64,000 nt of DNA from Chrysophaeum taylorii (GCA_029834535.1 JAQMWT010000544.1:62001-126000), one strand, 5' to 3'; positions 10,480 through 21,044 are shown, numbered from the stretch's first letter. Made by a program: numbers and translations. Notes: a model not told the origin generated them from the sequence alone.

Positions 10480-12408
10480 ATGATGGAAGTGGCGAAAGAG
10501 GACCTGGAAGGAGTGGTGAAGGCGGCGCGGCTGAACCAGGTGGATAAGGTGGTGGGCGCATGCGAGGCGTTGCTGGAGAAGTTTCGAGGGGACGAGGTGT
10601 TGCTGCGCACGAAGTGCGTCGGACTTGCTAAGAAAGGCCGTGTTGGCGAAGCCCGGACAATCGCTCGGGAGCTCGGGCTCGGGGACGAGGAAGCGTACTG
10701 CGCGTACCGGCTCGAGGCGTTCGATGAGGCATTGGCGCTCGCGGGGACGACGCCGTTGGGGGCGCACGTCGCCGCGCAAGCGCTCTACAAGAAAGGCGAT
10801 CCAAAAGCCGAAGATGCGTACGCGCGGCTGATGGCCGAGGAGCCGAGGCCCGCGATAGCAACGAATTACCTCGCCGCCACCACGAGCGGCGGAAACCTCT
10901 ACGAATCGTACGTCGCCGCGGTCGAGCCGAAGCATTACGAAGTCGCGTTTAACGCGTCGGTCGCTTTCTTGGCTCGAGGCGATCCGCGGCGCGCGCTGTC
11001 GCTGTTGTCGCGAATCGAGGAGGTCGTGGGTGGGAGCGACGCCCTGCTCGTGTCCGTGCAGATCGCGGCGTGCGAGGCGTCCCTCGGAATCGGGGGATCG
11101 ATCCAAAGGTGCAAGGCAATCCTTTCCGCTCTCGAATCCAAGTCGACCGCGAAGAGTCGGGCCGTAGCGTGCTGCGCCGCGCACGCTCTGTATGCCGCGC
11201 GGAAGCGGGGCGACGAGCTCTTCGACTCGCACAAGAGGCTCCGGCCCTTCGCGGACCGACGAGCGGCTGTTCCTTTGACCCCCGTCCAGCGCCGCGTCGC
11301 GGCCTTGAACTGGGGGTGCCTCCTGGTCGACATGGGCAAGACCAACGCGGCGAAAGACGTGCTCTCCGGCCTTCTCGAGGAGTGTCCGGGCGGCGCGATC
11401 CGCGCCGACGCGATCCTCTTGATGGCGCACTGCGAGGCTTTGAAGAAGAAGAAGAAGAAGGAGAAGAAGGCTGAAAAAATTTCGTCGAGCGACGAGGAGG
11501 GCACCGACGTCGAGCGGTTGACCGCTCGGTGTGCGAGAGCGCAGCTCTGCGTCGACTCGGGCGACCTCAAAGGAGCTGCCGCGCTTCTCGCAGATCTCCG
11601 CGATCCCGCGGCCATATCGGCGACGGCCTGTCTCCTCGAGGCGGCCGGGGATTCGGAGGACGCGTTGAAGGCGCTGGACGCGGCGCCCCCGAGCCGTAAT
11701 CTCGCGGCGCACCGCCTCCGTCTCGGGGACGTCGACGGGGCAGCAGACGTATTGGAAAAACTGGATGACGTCCAAAGAGCCGCTGCCCTCGTCGCCTCGT
11801 GGCGCGACGTCGACCTCGCGGAGAGCCTGGTGCTAACCCTGCAACTTCCCGAGGTTTCTGACGACGATAACGTCGTCGTCGTCGATGCGGAGGCGTTGCT
11901 GGCAGAGCCGCTCGTGCGCTCCTCACAGCAGCAGCAGCAGCAGCATTCGCAGCAGCATTCGCAGCAGCAACATTTTTCGGCGGCCTTGGAGACGGAGGAG
12001 ACGAGCAAGGATGTCGCGGCCCTCGAGACGACGACGGCGGCGGCGGCGCTGCGGCGGTCGCAGCGGCGACGCGACAAGCGCCGCGAGGCGTATCTCGCCA
12101 AGCTGGCGGAGCGCGGGGACTACGACCCCAAGAATCCATCAAAGCCCGACCCCGAGCGGTGGATTCCCAAAAAGCTCAGAAGTTACAACCAGAAGCGCCG
12201 GAAGAACCGCGGCGGAAAATTCTCGGGAGCGCAGGGAGGCGGCGAATCCAAGGACGCGGCCAAGCTCGACGTCGCGGCTAAGGTCAAAGCAGCAGCAGCT
12301 GCTGCTGCTGCTGCGTCGGAGCAGAGCAGCAACGGCCATAATGCTCCTCCCCCCCGGAAAGGACAGCGCAAGGGCGGCGGCGGCCCCAAGAAGCGCGGCG
12401 GCGGATAA
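10480..12408 (+). CDS. SRP72: Signal recognition particle subunit SRP72
   Basis: 642 residues from the ATG at 10480; a further ATG follows at once at 10483. The N-terminal two thirds is a run of TPR-like helical pairs (for example VVGACEALLEKFRGDEVLLRTKCVGLAKKGRVGEA). The C-terminus has the SRP72 RNA-binding signature: basic RRDKRREAYLAKLAERG, then PKNPSKPDPERWIPKKLRS and a Lys/Arg/Gly tail. SRP72 binds SRP68 and 7SL RNA in the cytosolic particle that targets ribosomes to the ER. A Gln/His-rich loop near residue 485-505 comes from CAG repeats. The stop codon (12406-12408) abuts the stop of the convergent aminopeptidase with no base between. Confidence 0.88.
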   Translation: MMEVAKEDLEGVVKAARLNQVDKVVGACEALLEKFRGDEVLLRTKCVGLAKKGRVGEARTIARELGLGDEEAYCAYRLEAFDEALALAGTTPLGAHVAAQALYKKGDPKAEDAYARLMAEEPRPAIATNYLAATTSGGNLYESYVAAVEPKHYEVAFNASVAFLARGDPRRALSLLSRIEEVVGGSDALLVSVQIAACEASLGIGGSIQRCKAILSALESKSTAKSRAVACCAAHALYAARKRGDELFDSHKRLRPFADRRAAVPLTPVQRRVAALNWGCLLVDMGKTNAAKDVLSGLLEECPGGAIRADAILLMAHCEALKKKKKKEKKAEKISSSDEEGTDVERLTARCARAQLCVDSGDLKGAAALLADLRDPAAISATACLLEAAGDSEDALKALDAAPPSRNLAAHRLRLGDVDGAADVLEKLDDVQRAAALVASWRDVDLAESLVLTLQLPEVSDDDNVVVVDAEALLAEPLVRSSQQQQQQHSQQHSQQQHFSAALETEETSKDVAALETTTAAAALRRSQRRRDKRREAYLAKLAERGDYDPKNPSKPDPERWIPKKLRSYNQKRRKNRGGKFSGAQGGGESKDAAKLDVAAKVKAAAAAAAAASEQSSNGHNAPPPRKGQRKGGGGPKKRGGG

Positions 12409-14286
12409 TTAAGATGAGTCCTTATTATTAAAAAATTGCGGGGTGCGTTGAAGACGGAGGCCGAGGAAGAGGAGGATGAGGCCGGCCGTCAGAGCGCCAA
12501 ATTGTACCCTCCTCCTCCGGCGGAAAAATCCGCGGAGGTCTTCGTCAAAACGGAGGAGGTCGGAGGTGATCATTTTGCGGCATATAGGGTGGTAGAATGC
12601 GTAGTGGTCTTTGAAGGTTTTTTTTGCGGCCGCGAGGGCGCCGGGGATGGGGGCGGCGGCGAGCGCCTTGTAGAGAGGTCGCACGAACTTCATCCGGCCG
12701 TTGGAAGTGACAAAGTCGAGCGCGAGATCGACGCCCCGGTCGACGCCCGAAGACAAGAGAAGTCGACACCACCGGAACCTGATCTCGGCATTGGGGGTGG
12801 CCGTCAGTCCGAGCGCGGCGTCGAGGGCTTGGAGGTCGTCTTTTTCACATTTCTCGAGGAGGAGCAGGCGCTCTAAATAAGCGAGCTTAAGAGCCGTCGG
12901 CCACGAGAAATAAGAACAAGCAGGAACCCAAGGGAAAGCGGCCGCGGCCTCGTCGACGGCGACAGTCAGCGAGGTGTCGAGCGCGTAGGTCTGGGGGAGA
13001 TTCCCCGGCGCATGAAACCAGGCGTCCCAGTCGATATCTTCCGAACTACTACCGAGAAGATTTTCCACGGCAAAATTTTTGAAATCTTCCGAGGTCACTA
13101 CCCCATCCTCGAAGCGACCGAGGTAGGACCGCACAAATTCGCGGAACCTATCTTTCCCAACAAGATGCTCGATGTAATGCAAGAGACCGCTGCCCTTTTC
13201 GTAGGGAACGATCGAGAAGGCGTCGTCGGGGTCGACGCCGCGGAGCGGAGGCACGAGCGCCGTCAATTCCGGTCGGGGAAAATGTTCCACGCACTCGGTC
13301 AAGGCCGCCCGGCTCCTCGAAATGTCAAAGTCCACAGGAACCCCCGAAATCTGACGTTCCAACCACCGCGTCCACCCCTCGTTGAGCCAAAAGTGAGCCC
13401 ACGTCGCGTTCGTGACCAAGTTTCCAAACCAAGAGTGAGCTACCTCGTGCGCCACGACGTTCGCGAGGGACTTGTCCCCCGCGAGGAGCGTGGGGGTCAC
13501 GAAGGTCAGGTTCACGTTCTCCATGCCACCGTACGGAAAACTCGGAGGAAGGCACACGAGATCGTACCGGTCCCATTGGTACGCCACGCCCGTCGCCTCC
13601 TCGGCTCGCTCGACGTACGTCTCCGCGTCCGCGAATTCGGAGGCGGCTCGTTCGACCACCGACGGTTCCGCCCACACCCGACACCGCGGCGACACGTCGC
13701 GCGCTTCGACTCGCGCGCACACGATGGCAATGAGGTACGGGCTCACGCGCCGCGGCTGGCGCCACGAGTCCGTTTCTTTTTCTTCCAGCCCGCTCATCAG
13801 CACGGTCGCCCACGCGGGTTTCTCGACGCGCGCTTCCCACGTAAGTTTGACGCCGGGGACATCCTGGATCGGAATCAGGGATCGGCAGTGGATGGCCTGG
13901 CATTGGGTGAACAGATACGGAAACTTCCCGTCCGCGGTCTGTTCGGGTTCCAGCCATTGCGCCGCCGCGCACGCCGTCCCCGTCTCGTACTCGAAGACGA
14001 CCTCCGACCCCACCGGTACGGCGACAGCAGTTCCGAAAATAGGGTGCGGGACGCCCAGCTTGGGGGAAACAACGCGCCCGTTCACCAACGCGCGGTGGAT
14101 GCGAAGCCCGCCGTTCGTATCGACGACGAACTCCGAAACGCCGACACCACTACTTTCGACGACATACCGAACACGACCACGGATCTGCTGTTTCTCGAAG
14201 TCTATCGTCCACTCGAGCGCCGCGTGCGTCGCCCACGCTTCCTCGTAGTTGCTCTGCGTCGCTGCCTCGCGCCTCGACGATGCCAT
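12409..14286 (-). CDS. M1 metallo-aminopeptidase, leukotriene-A4-hydrolase type, with C-terminal membrane anchor
   Basis: 625 residues from the ATG at 14286. The exopeptidase motif PYGGMEN is at about 251-257, the zinc site HEVAHSW begins at 280, and the third ligand Glu is near 303 in FWLNEGWTRWLE; VPYEKGSG supplies the conserved Tyr. The order and spacing fit the LTA4H/aminopeptidase-B branch of M1. A C-terminal armadillo-like helical part follows, then basic RRRRRV and a hydrophobic span FGALTAGLILLFLGLRL. That span suggests a tail anchor, which LTA4H itself lacks. Whether it has epoxide hydrolase activity cannot be judged; peptide trimming is the safe role. It is divergent from MsrB by 54 bp. 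Confidence 0.88.
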   Translation of the reverse strand: MASSRREAATQSNYEEAWATHAALEWTIDFEKQQIRGRVRYVVESSGVGVSEFVVDTNGGLRIHRALVNGRVVSPKLGVPHPIFGTAVAVPVGSEVVFEYETGTACAAAQWLEPEQTADGKFPYLFTQCQAIHCRSLIPIQDVPGVKLTWEARVEKPAWATVLMSGLEEKETDSWRQPRRVSPYLIAIVCARVEARDVSPRCRVWAEPSVVERAASEFADAETYVERAEEATGVAYQWDRYDLVCLPPSFPYGGMENVNLTFVTPTLLAGDKSLANVVAHEVAHSWFGNLVTNATWAHFWLNEGWTRWLERQISGVPVDFDISRSRAALTECVEHFPRPELTALVPPLRGVDPDDAFSIVPYEKGSGLLHYIEHLVGKDRFREFVRSYLGRFEDGVVTSEDFKNFAVENLLGSSSEDIDWDAWFHAPGNLPQTYALDTSLTVAVDEAAAAFPWVPACSYFSWPTALKLAYLERLLLLEKCEKDDLQALDAALGLTATPNAEIRFRWCRLLLSSGVDRGVDLALDFVTSNGRMKFVRPLYKALAAAPIPGALAAAKKTFKDHYAFYHPICRKMITSDLLRFDEDLRGFFRRRRRVQFGALTAGLILLFLGLRLQRTPQFFNNKDSS

Positions 14287-14340
14287 GTGGTTGGTGGGTG
14301 CACCCACCCCTCAATTCTTGTATATAACCCTAACCCTCAG
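14287..14340. promoter_or_regulatory. 54-bp divergent promoter (aminopeptidase / MsrB)
   Basis: Holds TATATAA at 14321-14327, well placed for the plus-strand MsrB gene, followed by CCCTAACCCT at 14328-14337. The inverted GGTGGGTGCACCCACC lies at about 14291-14309. Start codons lie directly on either side. Confidence 0.5.
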
Positions 14341-14883
14341 ATGCTTGCCTTCACCACCCTGCTCCTCGCGACGACGCCTCCTAGTCTCAAAACGCGGCGG
14401 CAGAACGCCGAGCTCACGGACGCCGAAAGGTGGGTCATCCGCGACAAGGGAACCGAACGCCCCTGGAGCTCGGAACTCAACGACGAAAAGCGCGACGGCT
14501 CCTACCACTGCAAGTCCTGCGGCGTCCTCCTCTTCACTTCCGACCGTAAGTTCGACTCGAAGACCGGCTGGCCCAGTTTCGACCAATACGAGGCCAACGT
14601 CGTCCAACGCCCCGACGTCAGCTGGGGCATCCTTGCCCTTCTAGCGGGACTCGTCATCGGTCCATCCCTCGTCGATCGACGACCACCATCGCTTCTCGTC
14701 GTCGCCATCGCCCTCTACGCGATTTTCGTCTATGGCGTCCGCACCGAGGTCGCCTGCGCCAACTGCGACGCCCATCTCGGCCACGTATTCAAAGACGGCC
14801 CCCGGAAAACCACCGGGCTCCGGTACTGTCTCAACGGAATCGCCTTGTCCTTCCGACCCGCTCCTGCAGCTCGAGACGACTAG
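14341..14883 (+). CDS. msrB: Methionine-R-sulfoxide reductase (MsrB) with an internal transmembrane hairpin
   Basis: 180 residues. The SelR/MsrB core is complete: zinc pairs CKSC (57, 60) and CANC (139, 142), TGWPSF, HLGHVF and catalytic Cys163 in RYCLN. The N-terminus (MLAFTTLLLATT) looks like a signal or targeting leader. Between PDVSW and VRTEVAC, where ordinary MsrBs have only a short loop (D.S.GMVRTEV), there are about 37 extra residues: GILALLAGLVIGPSLV, a DRRPPS turn, then LLVVAIALYAIFVYG. These read as two membrane spans. The insert is in frame, and no GT-AG intron would remove it cleanly: there is no AG before GCGTCCGCACC. It would tether the reductase to a membrane. Confidence 0.85.
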   Translation: MLAFTTLLLATTPPSLKTRRQNAELTDAERWVIRDKGTERPWSSELNDEKRDGSYHCKSCGVLLFTSDRKFDSKTGWPSFDQYEANVVQRPDVSWGILALLAGLVIGPSLVDRRPPSLLVVAIALYAIFVYGVRTEVACANCDAHLGHVFKDGPRKTTGLRYCLNGIALSFRPAPAARDD

Positions 14884-16721
14884 CCCCGGGGTGTCGATTT
14901 TTGCAACCCCTAATTAACTCGACGACGAATACGATCCATTTTTTGTATTCCGCGTGGTGGGTGCTCGAACAGCCGGCACAACAGCAGCGCGTTGATTTGG
15001 AACGCCTCGATTTTGTTGTTGTTGTTGTTGTTGTTGTTGTAGAATGTGGCACAGAACGCGGGTCTCTTCGATTATTCGGGACCCCTGGTGATGTTGCGTC
15101 GCTACCTTCGAGGGGTTGGTGGATCTGTGTTTTTTTTTTTTTTTTTTCCCTCCCCGAACTAAGGTGCGCCTTGTGCCTTGTGGTGGTGCACACGCCTTCT
15201 ACTTGCCATAAGGGGTATTATTCACGTTGGGATATTATTCGCGTTGATGTTCGTTCTTGACGGCTTCCGCAAAAATTGGCCGTCCTTCACCGCCCGCTCT
15301 CACTTCGTATGAACGCGCCCTTCGATTCGGCCTAAAAGCTTTTTCTCGCCACGCGATGCAGCAGCAGCAGCAGCAGCAGCAGTACCTTGGGAGGCCGGGC
15401 TTTGAACTACTACTTTTCGGGATTTGGATCTTTTACCTACCACAGGGACTTACACATCGACAGCCTCGTGTGCGTCGAAGCCCTTGCTCGCGACGCTCCA
15501 CGCAATAGGAACAACAATGTTGCGACTTTCATTCACGCCTTTAGAAGACAATGCGCGGGCGGGCTTCCATGTGTCTAGGGGAGGGAGCCAGCATTTTATT
15601 GGGGAGTTTATTTCGAGCCACATCACTTCGACAGCATCGGGCGGTCTTGGCGATGGCTCTCTTAGGGGCGATTTCGCCGACGTGGATAATCTTGAAGCCA
15701 TGCGCGGCGGTGCCTCGCGAGTCCGCACTTCTTGCTGCTCTTCGAGCAGCACTCTCGATCATTCATTCATTCATTCATTCATAGGCATTTCTTGTTCGCC
15801 AGATAGATAGATTTTCCTGGCTCCGCGGTTGCGACCTCAGGAACGAAATATTCCGTCGCTGCACATTGAAGAGACAGTGTCGTCTCCGCGCGTCGAAATC
15901 CAGTGTTATGCCATCACCACGAGACGAGACCTTCTTGTAGGCGAATCGGCGGCGGACTCCTCGAACGTAAGCCCACCTTTTTCTCGAAGACGGATTCCTT
16001 GGCCTTCTTGAATTCGGAGCAGCGTGCTTGCTATCACCTCCCGCTTTCGCATCGGCGTTGCGGGCATGCAGCCGCGTGGTCGAGGCGTGCGACGACGTAT
16101 TCCTGGTGGTGCTTTAATAATCCGCATCGCAATCACGCGAAGAGGCGCCGGCATGATTGGGCGTAAACACAAACGCCCCGACAGACCAGGTCACTGTTGT
16201 CGCGCGCATTCACTCGACGCGCAGAGAGAGGAACTAGCCCCGCTGTAGGAGGCGACCCCTTGCCACTGGAAGGAAGTGTTCACAAGCTGAGAAGCGACCG
16301 ACGTGCACTCCCCGTCCGTCCGGTCACGCTATAACTAACTAATTCGCAGGTGCGAACCCTCGTCGCCCTTGCCTCTCAGTGCGCTTCCCATCGCACCGTG
16401 TGCGTGGGTTTTGCTCTCAGGCTGCACAGGACGTGGGGCTATGCGATGGAACCGATATCCCACGGTGCGTGGATCAATGATTGGCTTGCTGCGCGCACGC
16501 GCCGGCGATGTTGCGCCCCCATGCATCTGCGACGCGCACGCGTGCGTCGTCGCGTTTGGCGCTGCGTGGGGTACATCACTTGTTGTTGTTTTGAACCGTG
16601 GTGGGTCAAAAAATAGCACTTTTTAAAGAATGTATGCTTCTGTTCTGCCCAGGCGACTGATGAGTGGAGTGGCATGAATAAAGGTTCTGTCGCCGTACGA
16701 CGCCCCAATTGCGTGCGCCAC
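14884..16721. other. Intergenic, about 1.8 kb, simple repeats only
   Basis: Lies between the convergent MsrB and QRICH2-like genes. It holds (GTT)n at about 15015-15041, a T run at 15131-15148, a CAG run at 15357-15381 and (ATTC)n at about 15757-15780. Open frames have no recognisable domain. Confidence 0.4.
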
Positions 16722-19284
16722 CTAATGAAATTGAGGTGAGCGAGGGGCGACCGAGGCGTCGGAAGCGTGGTGGGGGGCTTTGCGTCGACGACGAGCGCCT
16801 GTGGAGGGCGGAATCGGGGAGGCGACGTTGTAGACGGAGCCGGTCGAGCAGACAGATGTATCGGCCCTAGAATAGACCGAGCTGGAGAACTTCATTCGGA
16901 AGCCGCCACGCCAGACGACGGTGTCGGTCGAGCCGGAGTCGCCGACGAACTGGCGGTGCGCTGTGATCGGGCGTCCGGCGCGGCGCGCGGCCTGCTCGGT
17001 CGTCGGGCGGCGGCACGAGAGGCAGAGTAGCTTTGTTGTTGTTGCTAGAGTCCCGGGACCGTCGTCAGTCTTGGGCCCAACGAGCTGATGGTAGAGGTCG
17101 GTCGCGAGTTTGCGCAGCGTCGCGGCGCGTTCGCGGCGCTTGGCGTCGCGCTCGTCCTCGGTCGTGTCGAGGAGCTGGGCGAGCCAATCGGCTGCGGAAT
17201 TGGCATAGTCGCGAAAGCTTTCCAGCACAAGATGTGTCCCGGGCTTGACAGCCTCGAGCCGCCCCGCGAGCCTCCTGAGAGAGGTCTCGGCGCGCGGCGC
17301 TTCGTCGCGTCGCGTTTCGGACACGGCTAGTTGCTCGGCGACGTACTCCTCGACGACGCTCGCGACGTCGTAACGCCGCACCGCGCGCCGCACAGTTTCT
17401 TCCATCCGCGCCTCGACGCCCGCGAGTCGGGACTCGACCTCCGCGAGCCGTGCTGTCTCCTGCTCATCGCGGCGCTCTCTTGGAACCTCTCGAGCGATCG
17501 TCTCGCAACACGAGTCCTTTTCGTGCGTCGCCGTCTCTCGCGAGACGAGGTCCTCGGCGTCGCATGCCGGCGTGTGGGACCCAATGTCGCTCGCCGGCGG
17601 CGCGGCGAGCGGCCTGATGCATCGAACGCGCGTTTCGAGCGACGCGATCGCGTCCTTGAGCCGGCTCGCCTCGTCCTCGACGCGACGCAGGCGGTCGTCG
17701 TTCATCAGAACTGCAGCCGCACGCCTGCGGGACTGTGACCACAAAACCAAAAAAGACGCACATGTTTGTTTCGGCGCGTTCAACGTCGGCCGACTGGTCC
17801 CGGGTACCCGGTTGCTGGAGCTGCTTCTTGAGCTCGGCGACGACGCCTTCGAGCTTCCCGCACGTCTCGACCACGGGATCTAGTCGCGCGTGCCACGAGT
17901 CAATCTTCTCGTCGAGTTCCTCGATCGAGCCGGCGTGGCTCGGCGCGGATTGGATAGCACGTACCGCGGCGTCGAGCGCTGCGACCTGCGCAACCACGGC
18001 GTCGCGCGCGTTTCCTCCTCTCTCGTTCTCCTCTTCGTGCTGTTGAGCGTCGTCGTGAGTAGACTCCTTCTCTTGCTGTTGATGGTCAACACAACTCGAA
18101 TCAGCCTGTTTCTGTTGATTCTCTTGACCACAACCCGACTCCTCCTCCTCCTCCTCTTCCTCCTCATGTCTCTGTTGATGGTCGTGCTCGCAACTTTCCG
18201 AGTCATCATCATGTTGCTGTTGATGGTCCGCACAACTCGAATCCGCTTGTTGATGTTGAAGGTCCGCACAACGCAAATCCGCTTGTTGTGCTTGATTGTC
18301 CTGGCGAGGAGGACAACCCGCGTCCGCCTGTTGTGGTTGATTGTCCTGGCGACGAAGACAACCCGCGTCCGCCTGTTTTGGTTGATTGTCCTGGCGAGGA
18401 CAACCCACGTCATGCTGTTGTTGATTTTCCTGGCGAGGACAACCCACGTCATGCTGTTGTTGATTGTCCTGGCGAGGACAACCCACGTCATGCTGTTGTT
18501 GATTGTCCTGGCGAGGACAACTCGAATCCGGACGACGACGACGACGACGACCCGAGTCATCATCACCACCATCATTTGTGTGCTGTTGATGATGGTTTTC
18601 GCTCTCGGGATGTTGTTGATCGGGTGCTGGCACAGGGGGCTGTTGTTGGTGATCTTCTCGCAACAAATGCACTGGTTGGTCTTCGCGGCTCTTGTCGCGA
18701 GAGGCCCTTCTTGCCAAGTGAGCAGCAACGCACTGGTCGACGTATGCTTTGAGGTCGCTTCGAGTTGGCTGCGGGAGGTGTGCGGGCTGGATTTGCGCGT
18801 CGTTGACGACGACCTCGGCGGTGGCCATCGGTTCGAGTCGCAGGTCTTCGATACGCGCTTGGATGTCGTCGAGGTGTTGGGCTACAGCAGCACGGTCTCG
18901 GTCGACGGCGTCGGTTTGGCGGGCGAAGGTTGCCTCGAGGGTCGCGCATCTGTCCCGCGCGGCCGTCGAGTCCGCGAGGGCGGCGCCACACTTTGCATCC
19001 CGAGCAGCGAGCGCGGCCTCATACTTTGTTTCTTGTGCCGCCAATGCGGCCCCATACTTTGCATCTTGTGCAGCCAATGCGGCCCCATACTTTTCATCTT
19101 GTGCAGCCAATGCGGCCCAATACTTTGCATCTTGCGCAGCCAACGCGGCTTCGTGGTCGACCAAGCGAGCCAGAACCCCGCCCAAGAGATCGATCAGGGC
19201 GTTGCCGTCGGCCACGCTGTAGGTCAAGCCGCCCTTGGCGGGTCCGAGGTTGAGGTCGCGCACACCGACATTGTCGAGGTCCAT
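16722..19284 (-). CDS. QRICH2/DUF4795-like coiled-coil flagellar protein
   Basis: Exon 1 is 19284-17762 and exon 2 is 17724-16722, with a 37-nt intron (GTGCGT...CGCAG), giving 841 residues in frame. The start VRDLNLGPAKGG...NALIDLLGGVLARL recalls the N-terminal motif of QRICH2/C16orf96. It is followed by 11-residue repeats (AALAAQDAKYG, about 45-110), a coiled coil, then Gln/Asp/His-rich repeats of the type DNQQQHDVGCPRQ, and an acidic run. The C-terminal third is a long coiled coil ending in LLCLSCRRPT, which matches the CxSCxRP motif ending DUF4795. Vertebrate QRICH2 belongs to the sperm axoneme, so a flagellar role is inferred. The ATG at 19284 was chosen because longer frames run into the divergent KH gene. 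Confidence 0.55.
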
Positions 19285-19333
19285 TGGATATGCGCTGCGG
19301 ATACGGTCCTTCAAGTTGCATCGAATTCCGAAG
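19285..19333. promoter_or_regulatory. 49-bp divergent promoter (QRICH2-like / KH protein)
   Basis: This is the entire space between two opposed ATG codons. No TATA box or telo-box is visible. The regulatory role is inferred from position. Confidence 0.4.
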
Positions 19334-20083
19334 ATGGATCTGACTAGGGCCGATCTCACTGTCGTCCGCGTGCCCCGCATATGCGTCGCGTACCTCCTCG
19401 GGCGTGGGGGCGCGACCCTCCGGTCGCTCGAGCGGGAGTTCGACTGCGCGCTGCTCTTCGCCCGTGTCGACGGGCGGCAGTCGCTCTGTATCTTGAGCGA
19501 TTCGATCCTCCTGCGCCGGCGCGCTGAACTTAAAATCTTGGCTTGCATCGAGCACCGGTGCCCGGGGAGCTGCGTCGAGGGCCGCAGACTCCGCACGCCG
19601 CGGCGCATTGCCGCGGACCGCGATCCCCCCGGGTTTGGCGTCGATGTGTACGCGGACTTGGACAAGACAGAATTTGCGCTCGCTTTTGGCGCCAAGGGCG
19701 CGACGCGAGACAAAATAGCGGAAGCGGCAGACTGCGTTGTCGAGTTCGTTGGCCGCCTCTGCGTCCTGGCCGGCGACTACTTCCAGCGAGAGAGAGCCGC
19801 GTACTACTACGACCTCTTGCTCTCGCGCCGGAACTTCGTCGACGACCGGTTTGGCCGTACCGCGCTCCGTCATATGCCTCCCGCCGCGGCCGCCCGCGCG
19901 ATGCTGAACCGGGCCGCGCTCCTCCGCGACGTCGAGCGCCGCACGGGGTCCTTTTGCCTCATGAGCCGCGCTCTCGATCCCCGCGCCGGCGAACACCTCT
20001 TAATTTTTGCCGCCGACGACCGCCGCCAACTTCGGGCCAAACGCCTCCTCGAGGCCCGCCTTGGCCTCAAGTCTCCTTCCTGA
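19334..20083 (+). CDS. KH-domain RNA-binding protein
   Basis: 249 residues from ATG 19334. Two KH-like units can be seen. The first has VPRICVAYLLGRGGATLRSLEREFDCALLF, with the GxxG loop GRGG at 23-26 and the following helix. The second has FALAFGAKGATRDKIAEAADCVVEFVG, with GAKG at 119-122. A third, looser copy may lie in the C-terminal part, ending in REDLLIF-like strands and an Arg-rich helix. KH proteins bind single-stranded RNA; target and compartment are unknown. Confidence 0.65.
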   Translation: MDLTRADLTVVRVPRICVAYLLGRGGATLRSLEREFDCALLFARVDGRQSLCILSDSILLRRRAELKILACIEHRCPGSCVEGRRLRTPRRIAADRDPPGFGVDVYADLDKTEFALAFGAKGATRDKIAEAADCVVEFVGRLCVLAGDYFQRERAAYYYDLLLSRRNFVDDRFGRTALRHMPPAAAARAMLNRAALLRDVERRTGSFCLMSRALDPRAGEHLLIFAADDRRQLRAKRLLEARLGLKSPS

Positions 20084-20531
20084 GGATGACTCGCTACTTA
20101 CGTTTGCGCGTTATTGATGGGAGTTGCGAGCCTATAGATGATCCGCGCGGGCAATGTGCCCGGTCTACGACGTCCAGATCAGCGCGTGGAATGCCGAGGG
20201 CAAAATCGCCGCCAAACAAACAAAAAACATCCGTCTCCTCCGACCAGCGCGCCGCCGAGGCTCCATAGAAGTCCTAACTACTAAAGCGCACTTCTTCTTC
20301 TAGATTGAGCCACACCACGAGGGAAGCCACTCCTTGTCGGGAATGGAATTCAGCGCCGACCATTTCGAGCGAAAATAATTCAAGAGAATGGAATGTGCTT
20401 TGTTCGGGGCTCGTCCGTCTCCTTGGTGCGACGTATCGGAGACGGAGAAGTAAAAGTGTCTTCTCTCGTTACACACAACTTTGAAAACCCTAAAGCTTAC
20501 CACGATCGATCGATCGATCGATCGATCGCGC
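20084..20531. other. Intergenic with (ATCG)n microsatellite
   Basis: No supportable gene. AAACCCTAAA lies at about 20484-20494, and a (CGAT)n tract at 20502-20528 ends three bases before the next ATG. Confidence 0.4.
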
Positions 20532-21044
20532 ATGAGCTGGGTGCCCTTCGACGGCGTGGGTCGCGTTCTTCGCCGGGATGGTGGTGGCGTCGTGCGGCGC
20601 GTCGTCAAGGAGGCCTCGGGGGTCGGGATGCTCGCGGTGCCGCAAAGGAACGACGAAGATCTGCTTTGGTTCAGCGGCCACGTGAGCCTCGATGGCACGC
20701 AGCTTCAAGTCCTTGGGATCGCCGAGGCCACTGGGAACACGTGCTGCGAGCCCGCGTACAGGGTTTCGCTGTGCGGAGGGGGGTGTTGCGCCGTCGCGCG
20801 GTGCCACCGGAGCGGTGGGAACGCGCTCTGTTTGGATCCGTTGGACGCCTGCGGGCTCTCCTTCGACGCGATGCGCGTCTTCTCGGGCCCTCCCGCTGCG
20901 ACCCTCGTCGAACACTTTTTCCCCAACCTCCACCGTCGCCTCGGGGAAGACGACGTCGTGGTGGTCTCGGGGACACTCCGGGTGGCGCAGCTAGTGTTTA
21001 CAACGAGTGGGGATGATTACGCGCCGGCGAGGACTTTCCAGTAG
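20532..21044 (+). CDS. Unknown protein, 170 residues
   Basis: A clean frame with host-like GC-rich codon use, from ATG 20532 to TAG 21042-21044. It is rich in Gly, Val and Cys (GGGCCAVARC, NTCCEP), with a predicted beta-rich pattern and no signal peptide or membrane span. No family is recognised. Its last 28 bp overlap the 3' end of the convergent HA-repeat gene, which supports both being real or one 3' end being mis-set. Confidence 0.5.
   Translation: MSWVPFDGVGRVLRRDGGGVVRRVVKEASGVGMLAVPQRNDEDLLWFSGHVSLDGTQLQVLGIAEATGNTCCEPAYRVSLCGGGCCAVARCHRSGGNALCLDPLDACGLSFDAMRVFSGPPAATLVEHFFPNLHRRLGEDDVVVVSGTLRVAQLVFTTSGDDYAPARTFQ

Noticed and set aside
13012-14883. A 623-codon plus-strand open frame before MsrB
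   Set aside because: Its first 440 codons are antisense to the aminopeptidase; only the MsrB end from 14341 has family motifs.
18288-18540. Regular repeats that could pass for a CRISPR-like array
   Set aside because: They are coding repeats of a Gln-rich protein with no unique spacers, in a eukaryotic genome.
17464-19713. Extension of the QRICH2-like protein upstream of 19284
   Set aside because: It would run antisense through the KH gene and adds only Arg/Ser-rich sequence; the Met at 19284 fits the family N-terminus.
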